A DNA stretch of 64,000 nt. Source: CAYSCZ01 sp051155775 (GTDB lineage Bacteria > Bacteroidota > Bacteroidia > Cytophagales > Cyclobacteriaceae). Within the stretch, counting starts at the first letter, position 1, and each line of letters starts with the position of its first letter. The notes beneath the pieces were generated by a model, which worked only from the letters and a program-made list of their open reading frames with translations, did no database searches and was not told where the DNA came from. Made by a program: the position numbers and the translations under genes. Of the stretch, positions 1-7,981 are shown piece after piece. The DNA is taken from assembly GCA_051155775.1 (NCBI GenBank), contig DAXETV010000006.1:1-64000 (forward strand), given 5' to 3'.

Positions 1-103
1 TAAGAGGCCTGGGATTCTTTATCTCAAAGCCAAAGAGCTTCTTTCCCAGCGTGATAAGAATGGCCTCAATATTCTCTTTGATTATCCGGTCGTATTCGCC
101 CAT
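1..103 (-). CDS. N-terminal fragment of a possible Rpn/PD-(D/E)XK nuclease-transposase-like protein (cut by window edge)
   Basis: An open frame runs leftward from the ATG whose complement lies at 101-103 and leaves the window with no stop, giving 34 residues that begin MGEYDRIIKENIEAI. This start resembles the N-terminus of Bacteroidota proteins of the Rpn/PD-(D/E)XK transposase-like family, which typically open with a YDxIxKENIE-type stretch. The catalytic part is outside the window, so function rests on about 15 residues only. Whether the gene is intact cannot be seen. It lies next to a dispersed repeat. Confidence 0.4.
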   Translation of the reverse strand, partial: MGEYDRIIKENIEAILITLGKKLFGFEIKNPRPL

Positions 104-169
104 TCAGTTTTTTTAGTGAAACAAATAAATTATTGATGATTGGCTGGCTCAGAAGAACGTAACGGCCGC

Positions 170-375
170 TTGCCTTGGCTTGTAACACGGGTGACGAAAC
201 ATTCCTCTACCTTATGATGATGAACTGCTAAAAGCAGGTTATTTATACCATGAAGATGTATCATGTATAAATCTCTGGCCTTAGGAGCCGGACCAAAACC
301 GGTTGGGATTTCAGTGTTGGCGGGCTTGGTCGGCGGCAAGTCCTGGTGGGAGGATATTTGGGTGGATGGTGTGTT
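170..375. repeat. Dispersed intergenic hairpin repeat, copy 1
   Basis: This non-coding stretch shares an ordered set of blocks with 7075-7255: TTGCCTTG (170-177), a TTTATA-rich block, GGCC(T/A)TAGGAGCC (277-289), GCCAA/GACCAA followed by ACCG, CTTGG(T/C)CGGCGGCA (325-338) and G(A/G)TGGTGTG near the right end. Arms GACCAA (291-296) and TTGGTC (326-331) can form a hairpin. In the other copy the arms read GGCCAAG/CTTGGCC, so the changed base pair is compensated on both sides. An ORF on the minus strand covers part of it, but its sequence is not kept between copies. The nature of the element is unknown. Confidence 0.5.
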
Positions 376-1709
376 TAAATACCTACTTCATGATCTTCGA
401 ATTCAAAGCCATAGCTTTCCAATTCTGCTAGTACTGGCATATAAATCTCAGTCTTGGTGGGGATGTGCAAACCGCTTAAAGCTAATTGTTCATGTAAAAT
501 TAACTTGCAGATGATCGCCAGTGGTAAGCCGACCGCCTTAGACATACCGGTATGAATTTTATCCTCACCAAAAACAACCATACTCGATTGTATTTGATGT
601 GGTTGGTCTCCATCCAGATAATCAAATTTATGCCACATCACAATCATGTCTTTTTCATCGGGCTTCAGTACCCACTTCTTCTTTAAAATATACTCCAGGA
701 TCTGAGCTGGGGTGCCTCGCTCCAGGCCTACAGGCTCATCATCAAAAATACCCAACCATCTTAGCCTGTACATTTCTTCAGATTCCATGTCCAGGTTCAT
801 GTAGTGGGCAAGCTTCAGCTCTACCGAGTCATAGGGGTTATAATACAGGAATGAGTTGATGAATTGCCGATGGGTAAGGTTTTGAACATTTTCCATAGCG
901 TAGGTGTTATCCGTAGCTCCTAGTTGAACAAAAACATTCCAGGATTTACAAAAACCAGGCCTCCGAAGCGTGCCCCGAAAAAGTGTACGGATGCCATACA
1001 GATCGTAAGAATCCAGATATTTGAGTGAATCCCTGTTTGCATATCCCTCAAAATAACCGTGATTAGGTATATGGATTAATTCAGACCTTCTAAACAACCT
1101 ATGGTAAGGGATGTACTTGAAGCGGCCTTCCTGGATAAATTTCACGGTACCCTGTCCGGCCAGCACAACTTTTTCTGGATTCCAGGTGAACTTGTATTGC
1201 CAGGGATTGTTTTCTTTTGAAGGTGCTACCAAACCTCCGGTGAAAGTTTCAAAACTAGTAAGTTCAAACCCATTATTTCGAATCCTGTCCAATACTTTCA
1301 TGCCGGACATGTGGTCAATGCCTGGATCAAGACCGGCTTCCATGATTAACATACAACCTTTTTCAGCAAAAGCTGTGTTTAACTCTTTAATCTCATCAGT
1401 GACATAGGAAGCTGTAAGCAAGTGCTTGCCATATTTAAGACACCTGACCGCAACTTTGTAGTGAAAATCGGCCGGTAACATGGATATGACCACATGAGCC
1501 TGGCTTATTTCATGATCCAGGGCTTCTTCATCGTCGATATCGATTTTAAAAAACTGTGTTTTCTCAATTGGATCAAACTTCTTTCGAACCTCCTCAACAG
1601 CCCTATCCCCTACCCTAACAATCCATTCGTTATCAGATGCCTGTTGCTCCAGGTAATTTATCAGAGAATTGGACGACCTGCCTGCACCTAGAATCAGTAT
1701 AAGCTTCAT
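375..1709 (-). CDS. Saccharopine dehydrogenase/reductase family protein
   Basis: The 444-residue protein starts with a Rossmann fold (LILGAGRSSNSL, residues 4-15) and continues into a long C-terminal saccharopine-dehydrogenase-type domain (EAGLDPGIDHMSG near 125-137, GGLVAPS near 160). Length and layout match the yeast Lys9-type saccharopine reductase (about 446 residues), which makes or breaks saccharopine from aminoadipate semialdehyde and glutamate. In bacteria such proteins usually belong to lysine degradation. An ALDH7-type aldehyde dehydrogenase at 45968-47521 could take the semialdehyde onward, but the two are not linked by operon. Substrate is therefore inferred, not seen. One base separates it from the SDR gene upstream, which suggests a shared transcript. 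Confidence 0.85.
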   Translation of the reverse strand: MKLILILGAGRSSNSLINYLEQQASDNEWIVRVGDRAVEEVRKKFDPIEKTQFFKIDIDDEEALDHEISQAHVVISMLPADFHYKVAVRCLKYGKHLLTASYVTDEIKELNTAFAEKGCMLIMEAGLDPGIDHMSGMKVLDRIRNNGFELTSFETFTGGLVAPSKENNPWQYKFTWNPEKVVLAGQGTVKFIQEGRFKYIPYHRLFRRSELIHIPNHGYFEGYANRDSLKYLDSYDLYGIRTLFRGTLRRPGFCKSWNVFVQLGATDNTYAMENVQNLTHRQFINSFLYYNPYDSVELKLAHYMNLDMESEEMYRLRWLGIFDDEPVGLERGTPAQILEYILKKKWVLKPDEKDMIVMWHKFDYLDGDQPHQIQSSMVVFGEDKIHTGMSKAVGLPLAIICKLILHEQLALSGLHIPTKTEIYMPVLAELESYGFEFEDHEVGI

Positions 1710-1710
1710 T

Positions 1711-2463
1711 TTAAGGTTTTTTATTCACTATGGTTGAGGTAGCCTGATCAGAGGGAAGTAATAAAAGATCCGCAATATTTACATGGTAAGGCCGGGTAAG
1801 TACAAAATGAATCACATCAGCTACGTCGTCGGCTGTCAGTGGTTGATACCCGGCATAAACCTGGGAAGCTTTATCTTCGTTGCCTTTGAACCTCACCCTT
1901 GAAAATTCAGTTTCTACCAGACCGGGGTTGATGGCAGAAACTTTTATTCCATATGGATTAAGATCAATTCGCATGCCCTGGCTTAAAGCATCGACAGCGT
2001 GTTTAGAAGCGCAGTAAACGTTACCGTTGGGATAAACTTCCTTACCGGCCAGCGAACCGATGTTGATGATGTGCCCTTCTTTTCTTTCCACCATGCCAGG
2101 AATAATTGACCTACTTACATAGAGCAATCCCTTTACATTGCCATCGATCATAGCATCCCAGTCATCAACATTCCCACGGTCAACTGGTGCCAGACCATGT
2201 GCATTTCCAGCATTGTTAATCAAAACTGAAATTTTCTTCCAATCCTCTGGTAAACTTTGGATTGCATCTTTTACCTGCTTCCTGAACCTTACATCAAATA
2301 ATAACGGATGGGCATCTGTCTTTTTGCTCAGTTCTGATTGAAGGTCCAGGATTCTTTCTTTTCTTCTGCCGCAAATTATTAAGGAATAATCATCAGCTAG
2401 TTTTCTGGCGGTGCTTAATCCTATGCCTGAGCTGGCTCCAGTGATGAGGGCGATTTTTTTCAT
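1711..2463 (-). CDS. SDR family NAD(P)-dependent oxidoreductase (YdfG-like)
   Basis: A classical short-chain dehydrogenase of about 250 residues. It has the TGASSGIG cofactor loop at residues 8-15, the NNAG motif near residue 82, and the catalytic Ser (IGSLAG) and Tyr-x3-Lys (YCASK) near residues 132-153. The closest group by motif is the 3-hydroxy acid/serine dehydrogenase YdfG type; substrate is not determined. I chose the ATG at 2461-2463, directly before KKIALITGASSGIG, rather than an upstream in-frame ATG that adds nine non-conserved residues. It precedes the saccharopine dehydrogenase-like gene by one base, so the two are probably co-transcribed and may act on related carbonyl intermediates. 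Confidence 0.88.
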   Translation of the reverse strand: MKKIALITGASSGIGLSTARKLADDYSLIICGRRKERILDLQSELSKKTDAHPLLFDVRFRKQVKDAIQSLPEDWKKISVLINNAGNAHGLAPVDRGNVDDWDAMIDGNVKGLLYVSRSIIPGMVERKEGHIINIGSLAGKEVYPNGNVYCASKHAVDALSQGMRIDLNPYGIKVSAINPGLVETEFSRVRFKGNEDKASQVYAGYQPLTADDVADVIHFVLTRPYHVNIADLLLLPSDQATSTIVNKKP

Positions 2464-2494
2464 ATGACCTACTATAAGTTGAAAGGTCAATGAT

Positions 2495-2789
2495 ATGATT
2501 AATCTGGAATTTTATAAAAGGAACCGAAGAAAATTTATTTACAATAATTGAATTCTCAAGTATTCCATAGATAAAAGTATAGAAGAAAATCAAATAGAAA
2601 GTCTTCTTTCAAAGGTTATCCAGGGCAACGAATTATTTAAAAAATATTTAAATTTTAAAGAAAAGATGCTTAAAATCTGAAGAAAGATTAATTACATCGA
2701 AGAAACTGCAATTCATCGTGCTTTCGCTATTAACTATTATTGGCACAACTACACTGTTTGCAATTTTTAAACTACTGGAAATTATATAG
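2495..2789 (+). pseudogene. Decayed small gene ending in a transmembrane helix
   Basis: The gap between the SDR and porT genes carries traces of coding sequence on the plus strand. From ATG 2495 the frame gives MINLEFYKRNRRKF and then meets TGA after 18 codons. The same frame continues with charged helical sequence (SIEENQIESLLSKVIQGNEL) to another TGA. One base out of frame the reading resumes as KSEERLITSKKL followed by a hydrophobic helix (FIVLSLLTIIGTTTLFAIF) and TAG at 2787-2789. One in-frame stop and one frameshift in an A-run would join these into about 97 residues with a cytosolic helical part and a C-terminal membrane anchor. No family is recognised. Decay is inferred from composition, not from a homolog. 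Confidence 0.35.
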
Positions 2790-2800
2790 CTATCCTGATG

Positions 2801-3571
2801 CTATTGCGGCCCTCCTTCAAATGTGACGTAGAAGGTGAAATTGTGCATGGTCAATCGTTCCAGACCGGCATTAAAGCGGTTGATATCGTCCTGCAAAAGA
2901 TTGCTTAATCCAAACGAATACCTCATTTCCGGTGAAAACTTAAACAATGGGAAATAAATATCCATACCCACACCCATCTCAAAGGCCAGGTTGAAACCCT
3001 TTGACTCCAGTCGCTCTACAGCATCATCTTCATCAGCTTTTGACGAAACCTGTATTTGAGGGTTTACCCCTCCAATGAAGTACATGGCAGTATTGCCCCT
3101 TCGTTGGGATTTATATTTGAATAATAATGGAAATTCCACTTGCGTAGCATCCCTTAGTTGAACTTCTTGCTGACCATTTAAAAATCTGTATATCAGGTTG
3201 TTCTCATAAAAACCAACAGTCGGTTGAAACCTGAAATCAAGATATTGGAGTAAATGCAAGTTTATAAGGAATCCTAATTTGAATCCTCCCAGATTCTCCG
3301 GGGTTATGGAGTGCAGGCTATCAATTCTTCTGAAAAAATCAGGATTTAAGCTCGGGTCAATAAAGTCATCAGAATATTTAATCCTGAACCTCGAAACATG
3401 TCCTCCTATAACAAAGCCGTAGTGAATGAACCGTTCGTCATACTCAATAAGGTTCTCCGTTTTGGTGTGCTGGCCATTCATTGAGTGCATTATTGAGAAA
3501 CTCATGCATAGAAAAAGTACTATTTTGTACCTGTGTAAATGGTACTTATTCCGAATGTAAGAGGTATGCAT
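2801..3571 (-). CDS. porT: Type IX secretion/gliding outer-membrane protein PorT (SprT)
   Basis: A 256-residue beta-barrel-type protein with an N-terminal hydrophobic signal (residues 16-33, ending near MNGQ) followed by alternating aromatic/polar strands and a final strand ending FYVTFEGG. PorT/SprT is required for export by the Bacteroidota type IX secretion system. Assignment rests on size, barrel character and its position right after ubiE, an arrangement known for sprT in Cytophagales. The ATG at 3571 makes it overlap ubiE by 52 bases. A start at residue 23 would shorten the overlap but would remove most of the signal sequence, so the longer form is preferred. Confidence 0.75.
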   Translation of the reverse strand: MHTSYIRNKYHLHRYKIVLFLCMSFSIMHSMNGQHTKTENLIEYDERFIHYGFVIGGHVSRFRIKYSDDFIDPSLNPDFFRRIDSLHSITPENLGGFKLGFLINLHLLQYLDFRFQPTVGFYENNLIYRFLNGQQEVQLRDATQVEFPLLFKYKSQRRGNTAMYFIGGVNPQIQVSSKADEDDAVERLESKGFNLAFEMGVGMDIYFPLFKFSPEMRYSFGLSNLLQDDINRFNAGLERLTMHNFTFYVTFEGGPQ

Positions 3572-4242
3572 CGGGTATTTTTAAATCCAAGTTTATTAAG
3601 AATTGATAAAAAATTATCGCCATAAGGGAATTCATTCACTGACTCTGGTAAATAATTATATGCTGAGCCATCTTTCGAGATTAATTTTCCAATTGTTGGG
3701 AGGATAGCCCTGAAATATAAGTTAAATATTTGCTTTAGCGGAAAGACCGTGGGCTTTGAGAACTCCAAAACGACCATCATTCCGTTATCCCGTAATACAC
3801 GCCTCATATCTCCGAGTCCTTTTTCTAAATCTTCAAAATTCCTCACACCAAAAGCAACGATAGCCGCGTCGAACATATTATCTTCAAAATTTAGTTTCTC
3901 AGAATCACCGGAAAGCAGCTTAATCCTGTTGTCAAGCTTTTTCCTCTTTAATTTAACCCTGCCAATATCCAGCATCCCTTCAGAAATATCGACCCCGATT
4001 ACTTCATCCGGATTTACATCCAGGGCCTGGATAGCAAAATCTCCCGTTCCAGTAGCTACATCAAGGATTTTTTTTGGATTAAGATTTTTTAGTTGTTGGA
4101 TGGCTTTTTTACGCCAATAAAAGTCTACTCCGGCACTTAAAAAGTGATTGAGAAAGTCATAGCGCTTACTAATGTTGTCAAACATCTCGGCTACCTGCTC
4201 TTTTTTACTAAGATTTTTATGTTTGTAAGGGAGTACGGTCAT
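3520..4242 (-). CDS. ubiE: Demethylmenaquinone methyltransferase UbiE/MenG
   Basis: A 240-residue class I SAM-dependent methyltransferase. Hallmarks are ISKRYDFLNHFLSAG near residues 24-38, the SAM loop DVATGTGDFA near 61-70, and the family signature region VAFGVRNFEDLEKGL near 130-144, followed by LEFSKP. The enzyme methylates demethylmenaquinone with SAM in the last step of menaquinone synthesis, the respiratory quinone of Bacteroidota. Its 3' end overlaps the start of porT by 52 bases on the same strand, suggesting translational coupling. It is divergent from engB, with 60 bases between the starts. Confidence 0.95.
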   Translation of the reverse strand: MTVLPYKHKNLSKKEQVAEMFDNISKRYDFLNHFLSAGVDFYWRKKAIQQLKNLNPKKILDVATGTGDFAIQALDVNPDEVIGVDISEGMLDIGRVKLKRKKLDNRIKLLSGDSEKLNFEDNMFDAAIVAFGVRNFEDLEKGLGDMRRVLRDNGMMVVLEFSKPTVFPLKQIFNLYFRAILPTIGKLISKDGSAYNYLPESVNEFPYGDNFLSILNKLGFKNTRCIPLTFGISTIYTGTK

Positions 4243-4302
4243 AAGAATTCTGCAATATTACAAAACTGATTTGATTAAGAGTGAATAGAACGTAAAAGCA
4301 TA

Positions 4303-4905
4303 ATGTTAGTAAAATCATCAAATTTTGTTTGCAGCAGTAGCAATATAAGCCAGTGTCCGAATACCAACAAACCTGAATATGCATTCACAGGCAGGTCAAA
4401 CGTGGGGAAATCTTCCCTCATAAACATGCTGGTGGATAATCGTAAGCTTGCGAAAACCTCCTCGACACCAGGGAAAACCCAACTCATTAACCATTTCCTT
4501 ATCAATGACTTATGGTATTTGGTTGACCTACCGGGTTATGGCTACGCTAAAGTGAGTAAAAGCAATCGGTATCAATGGGGTAAAATGATGGAGGAATACC
4601 TGATCAAAAGGGAAAACCTGGCAAACATATTTGTGCTAGTAGATAGCAGATTGGAGACCCAGCGCATTGACCTGGATTTCATTAATTGGCTTGGACAAAA
4701 TGGTATACCATTCAGCATAGTTTTTACCAAAACTGATAAACTTTCTCGCAATCAAATACAAAAAAACGTCTCTAACTACAAAAGAACACTGGGCGATTTT
4801 TGGGAATATTTACCCAAAATGTTTGAAACCTCTTCAATAAAAAAAACGGGCAAAGAAGAAATTTTAGATTATGTAGGCTTAATAAATGAATCCTATATCC
4901 ATTAG
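4303..4905 (+). CDS. engB: Ribosome biogenesis GTPase EngB (YsxC/YihA)
   Basis: A 200-residue TRAFAC GTPase with every G motif visible: G1 GRSNVGKSS (near residue 31), G2 TPGKTQ, G3 DLPGYG, and G4 TKTDKL. EngB assists late 50S subunit assembly. The length matches the family norm (about 195-210). Translation from ATG 4303 gives the expected short beta strand (LVKSSNFV) before the G1 loop. It stands alone, divergent from ubiE; 65 bases separate its end from the convergent S9 peptidase gene. Confidence 0.96.
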   Translation: MLVKSSNFVCSSSNISQCPNTNKPEYAFTGRSNVGKSSLINMLVDNRKLAKTSSTPGKTQLINHFLINDLWYLVDLPGYGYAKVSKSNRYQWGKMMEEYLIKRENLANIFVLVDSRLETQRIDLDFINWLGQNGIPFSIVFTKTDKLSRNQIQKNVSNYKRTLGDFWEYLPKMFETSSIKKTGKEEILDYVGLINESYIH

Positions 4906-4970
4906 GATTCTGCCTTGATGATGGCCAATTTTTTTAATTGTAATAGTTCATATTTTACATATAATTAAAA

Positions 4971-7007
4971 TCAATATTTCCTGAACCAGGCAATGATATG
5001 ATCAATCTTTGTGATCAACTGACTTGGCCGGTTCGAAATAAAATGATAAGCACCAGGCACTTCCACCAGTGCGGTTTCTATTCTCCTTATTTTCAATGCA
5101 TGATAGAGTTGTTTGGCTTCTGATAGTGGTGTCCTGAGATCTTTGGTGCCAACCATCACTAACGTGGGTGTTTCTACATTGCCAACCAACGATATAGGTG
5201 AGAACTTCATGTATATTTCCATATTATCCCAGGGATAGCCCGGGTAGCGATAATCATAGTATCCAAACCAATTATCTGCCACCAGCGTCTTGCTGTACCA
5301 GTTCATAACGGGTTTTATTACTGCAGCGGCCCGAAATCGATTTGTTTTACCGATAATCCATGCCGTCATTATCCCACCGGCACTTCCACCTGTAACATAT
5401 AAACTATCTTCATCGATATAGCCTTTTTCTAATAGTACGTCCACGCCTGACATGACATCATCATAATCCTGGCTGGGATAATTATGATACAGCAGGTTGC
5501 CAAATTCTTCACCATAGCTGGTGCTACCCCTGGGGTTAGGATAAAAAACTACGTAACCAGCCGAAGCATATAATTGCATCTCAGGGGAAAACCTGTCGCC
5601 ATAGTTAGATACTGGCCCACCATGGTTTTCAACAATCAGGGGATACTTTTTGGATGAATCAAAATTAGGTGGTTTTACAATCCAGCCGTGTATCCGTCGA
5701 TCATCATAAGAAGATTGATACCAAATCTCTTCGGTCATTCCTAAATCCCTGTAGTCCAATAAATCGCTATTCAGATTAGATATTTTTTTTGGTTGCCCTC
5801 CTTTTTCAATGACGGCAATTTCGGCAGGATAGTAAGGATTGGTAATATTGTAAGTAATCAGTTCGTCCTCAGAAATAGAATAAGAGCCTCCCCCATATGG
5901 TCTGCCCACTGCGGTACCACCAACATTATCTGCCACCTTCTCAAACTCACCTTCCAGCGTCACATAACCAAGCCTGGTATTACCTTCAGAGTCATACATA
6001 AAATATAGACCCTTCCCTTTTTCATCCCATCGAAGCGATGCTGGATATCGATCAATATTCAGGTCTATTTTCTTTTTGTTGGATCCATCAATATTCATCA
6101 GGTTAATTTCTGCCAACTGATAGGTTTGAACCTTATCCTCATATCCTAAATAAGCGATCATATCTCCCTTCGGTGATATGACAGGATTATAATCCGGCCC
6201 TTTTCGGTCGGTTAAAGCTGTGACGGATCCATTTATCACATTCAATGCATAAATTTCTGAATTCCGATAGTCATACTCCCATTCTTCGCTTCTATTTGCC
6301 GAGAAATATAATTTAGTGCCATCTTTTGACCATTGAGGCTGCCCATTATGCTGAAAGTTTCCGGAAGTAATTTGCCTTGGTGTGCCCCCATCAGATGGTA
6401 TAACAAAAAAATGCGAATATCCTGGTTCAATGAAACCCCTGCCATCAGCTTCATGGCGTACGCGTGTTGTCACTTTAGGTGGGTCTGCCCATTTCGCGCC
6501 TTTGGGTTTTTCCGGTGTCCGTGTCAGAAAAGGAGGTTTCTCAGGAACCAGCATTGAGCATGCAATCCATTTGCCATCGGGCGACCAACTTAGGCCACTG
6601 GGTGATCGTTCAAGTTGGGTTAACCTGGCCTGCTGACCTGTTGCCAACCAATAAATGAATATTTCTGAACCATGTTCAGTAGAAGTACTGAAAGCAATTC
6701 TTTTACCATCGGGAGACCACCGAGGAGATGATTCGTTTTTATCATTTGGGGTGAGTTTTTGATGACCAGTACCATCTGTATTCATAATCCAAATTCGCCG
6801 CTGTCTCCTGTCCTTCATGATGTCCATACCATTCCTGAGATAAAGGATTTTTTCACCATCCGGTGCAATTTTCGGCTCCGAAGCCCACTCCAATTGAAAC
6901 ACATCCATGGATGTGAATGGCTTTTTAAAATCCTGGATTGTTGGTTGTGTAAAGGATTTTATTGAAATAATTACTGCAAGTACAGTGAAGAAGATTAGTT
7001 TGTACAT
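4971..7007 (-). CDS. Secreted S9 family prolyl oligopeptidase-type peptidase
   Basis: The 678-residue protein has a short N-terminal signal sequence (residues 1-19), then a WD40/PD40-like beta-propeller with repeated SPDGK motifs (SPRWSPDGKRIAFS, LSWSPDGKWIA), then an alpha/beta-hydrolase domain from about residue 430. The triad is Ser542 in GGSAGG, Asp623 in GTKDLRTP and His655 in GAYHFIS. Family S9C/S9 members cleave short peptides after proline or release acylated amino acids. The signal peptide suggests periplasmic peptide digestion. Exact specificity cannot be read. Confidence 0.92.
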   Translation of the reverse strand: MYKLIFFTVLAVIISIKSFTQPTIQDFKKPFTSMDVFQLEWASEPKIAPDGEKILYLRNGMDIMKDRRQRRIWIMNTDGTGHQKLTPNDKNESSPRWSPDGKRIAFSTSTEHGSEIFIYWLATGQQARLTQLERSPSGLSWSPDGKWIACSMLVPEKPPFLTRTPEKPKGAKWADPPKVTTRVRHEADGRGFIEPGYSHFFVIPSDGGTPRQITSGNFQHNGQPQWSKDGTKLYFSANRSEEWEYDYRNSEIYALNVINGSVTALTDRKGPDYNPVISPKGDMIAYLGYEDKVQTYQLAEINLMNIDGSNKKKIDLNIDRYPASLRWDEKGKGLYFMYDSEGNTRLGYVTLEGEFEKVADNVGGTAVGRPYGGGSYSISEDELITYNITNPYYPAEIAVIEKGGQPKKISNLNSDLLDYRDLGMTEEIWYQSSYDDRRIHGWIVKPPNFDSSKKYPLIVENHGGPVSNYGDRFSPEMQLYASAGYVVFYPNPRGSTSYGEEFGNLLYHNYPSQDYDDVMSGVDVLLEKGYIDEDSLYVTGGSAGGIMTAWIIGKTNRFRAAAVIKPVMNWYSKTLVADNWFGYYDYRYPGYPWDNMEIYMKFSPISLVGNVETPTLVMVGTKDLRTPLSEAKQLYHALKIRRIETALVEVPGAYHFISNRPSQLITKIDHIIAWFRKY

Positions 7008-7074
7008 AAATATAAAGGTAAAGTGATTGGCGCTTGAATATAGAAAATATTTATAATTTATATTGCCAAAACTT

Positions 7075-7255
7075 TTGCCTTGCGTAAGAATGTTCCTGGC
7101 AGCACAAGACCAGCGATTTATAATATGTAAAGGTCATGATGCAAATTAAACTGTCGGCCATAGGAGCCAGGCCAAGACCGCAACGGATCAGCGGGCATGC
7201 TGACTTGGCCGGCGGCAGGCACTCGAGGGGGAGAAAAGTGTGAAGATGGTGTGGT
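7075..7255. repeat. Dispersed intergenic hairpin repeat, copy 2
   Basis: Second, diverged copy of the element at 170-375, in the same orientation. Shared blocks are TTGCCTTG (7075-7082), ATTTATAATATG, GGCCATAGGAGCC (7156-7168), CTTGGCCGGCGGCAGG (7204-7219) and GATGGTGTG (from 7245). Arms GGCCAAG (7170-7176) and CTTGGCC (7204-7210) pair perfectly around a 27-base loop. Most of the 291-base gap between the S9 peptidase and the small membrane gene is this element; I see no ORF in it. Confidence 0.5.
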
Positions 7256-7298
7256 GCCTCTATAAATTAAATTAAAGCGGCACTTAGTAGGTTCGGAA

Positions 7299-7481
7299 TC
7301 AAATATTGTTTTCCTGCTCCCTGGGCTCAGGCACGGACCATTGCTTATGTATCCTTTGAAGCTCTTCCATGTAATCGGCCTTCCCCTGCACCATACCGAT
7401 CTTATAGCCCAGATAAAAAAAAGTAAGCGTAGACAGGAGATAAAACAAAACGATAAATAGAGTTTTCTTGCTCTTCCTCAT
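7299..7481 (-). CDS. Small single-pass membrane protein, function unknown
   Basis: Sixty residues from the ATG at 7479-7481 (MRKSKKTLF). A basic N-terminus is followed by one hydrophobic helix (residues 8-28, FIVLFYLLSTLTFFYLGY), then a short charged tail with EELQRIHKQW. The topology is that of a typical inner-membrane microprotein with a positively charged cytosolic N-terminus. A longer in-frame start adds seven residues before MRKSKK and looks less likely. It is divergent from the DUF2805 gene with 40 bases between starts. No family is recognised. Confidence 0.6.
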   Translation of the reverse strand: MRKSKKTLFIVLFYLLSTLTFFYLGYKIGMVQGKADYMEELQRIHKQWSVPEPREQENNI

Positions 7482-7521
7482 AGCCTGATAACCTAATAGC
7501 ACTTCAGATGTTTTATGAGAT

Positions 7522-7800
7522 ATGAAAGATCTAACCCCTCAAGAAATAGATAGGATTGTAGAAATGGCCTGGGAAGACCGCACGCCATTTGATGCCATAG
7601 AATTTCAATTTGGGATAACTGAGCCTGAGGTCATTAAGATTATGCGCAAGGAAATGAAGCCTTCGAGCTTCAGGATGTGGCGAAAGCGCGTTCAGGGACG
7701 TACTGCCAAGCACAATATGAAGGCCAGTAGAAATGTAAACCGGTTTAAATGCTCGAGGCAGCGGATGATATCCCGTAATAAAATCAGTAAGCGTGACTAA
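7522..7800 (+). CDS. TIGR03643/DUF2805 family protein
   Basis: A 92-residue basic protein. The N-terminal part (LTPQEIDRIVEMAWEDRTPF, then IEFQFGITEPEVIKIMRKEM) has the helix-turn-helix-like signature of TIGR03643 (DUF2805), followed by RMWRKRVQGRTAKH. The function is not established. In many genomes this family is found beside DUF2256 and a photolyase/cryptochrome gene; here DUF2256 follows with an 8-base overlap, but no photolyase is in the window. The C-terminal tail (from about residue 66) is Arg/Lys-rich. Confidence 0.85.
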   Translation: MKDLTPQEIDRIVEMAWEDRTPFDAIEFQFGITEPEVIKIMRKEMKPSSFRMWRKRVQGRTAKHNMKASRNVNRFKCSRQRMISRNKISKRD

Positions 7801-7930
7801 AAAAGGTGACTTACCCCAAAAAGTTTGTATAACCTGCGGGCGCCCTTTCTCATGGCGCAAAAAGTGGCGAAAGGATTGGGATAATGTGAAATACTGCAGC
7901 GAAAAATGTCGGATAAATAAAACGGAATGA
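7793..7930 (+). CDS. DUF2256 family zinc-ribbon-like small protein
   Basis: A 45-residue protein read from GTG 7793. Four cysteines form two pairs (CITC at residues 12-15 and C35/C39 in YCSEKC), and WRKKWRKDWDNVKYCS lies between them. This matches the DUF2256 pattern ICxxCGRPFxWRKKW...CSxxC, a presumed small zinc-binding protein of unknown role. The GTG lies inside the last codons of the DUF2805 gene (8-base overlap), so the pair is probably translationally coupled. It is easily missed by gene callers because of its length and GTG start. Confidence 0.85.
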   Translation: MTKKGDLPQKVCITCGRPFSWRKKWRKDWDNVKYCSEKCRINKTE

Positions 7931-7945
7931 GCAACATCCCGGTCT

Positions 7946-7953
7946 TATTTTTG
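7946..7953 (+). promoter_or_regulatory. Possible Bacteroidota -7 element (TATTTTTG)
   Basis: TATTTTTG fits the TAnnTTTG consensus and lies 28 bases before the TTG start of the next gene. No matching -33 TTTG is visible about 19 bases upstream, so this is only a half-site. Confidence 0.25.
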
Positions 7954-7981
7954 CATTAATAAAGAAACCTTCAGTGATTAT

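Noticed and set aside
130..339. 69-codon minus-strand frame
   Set aside because: It lies inside the repeat; the second repeat copy does not keep the frame, and the conserved part is the hairpin arms.
2393..2593. 66-codon minus-strand frame
   Set aside because: It overlaps the 5' end of the SDR gene in another frame and has no protein-like features.
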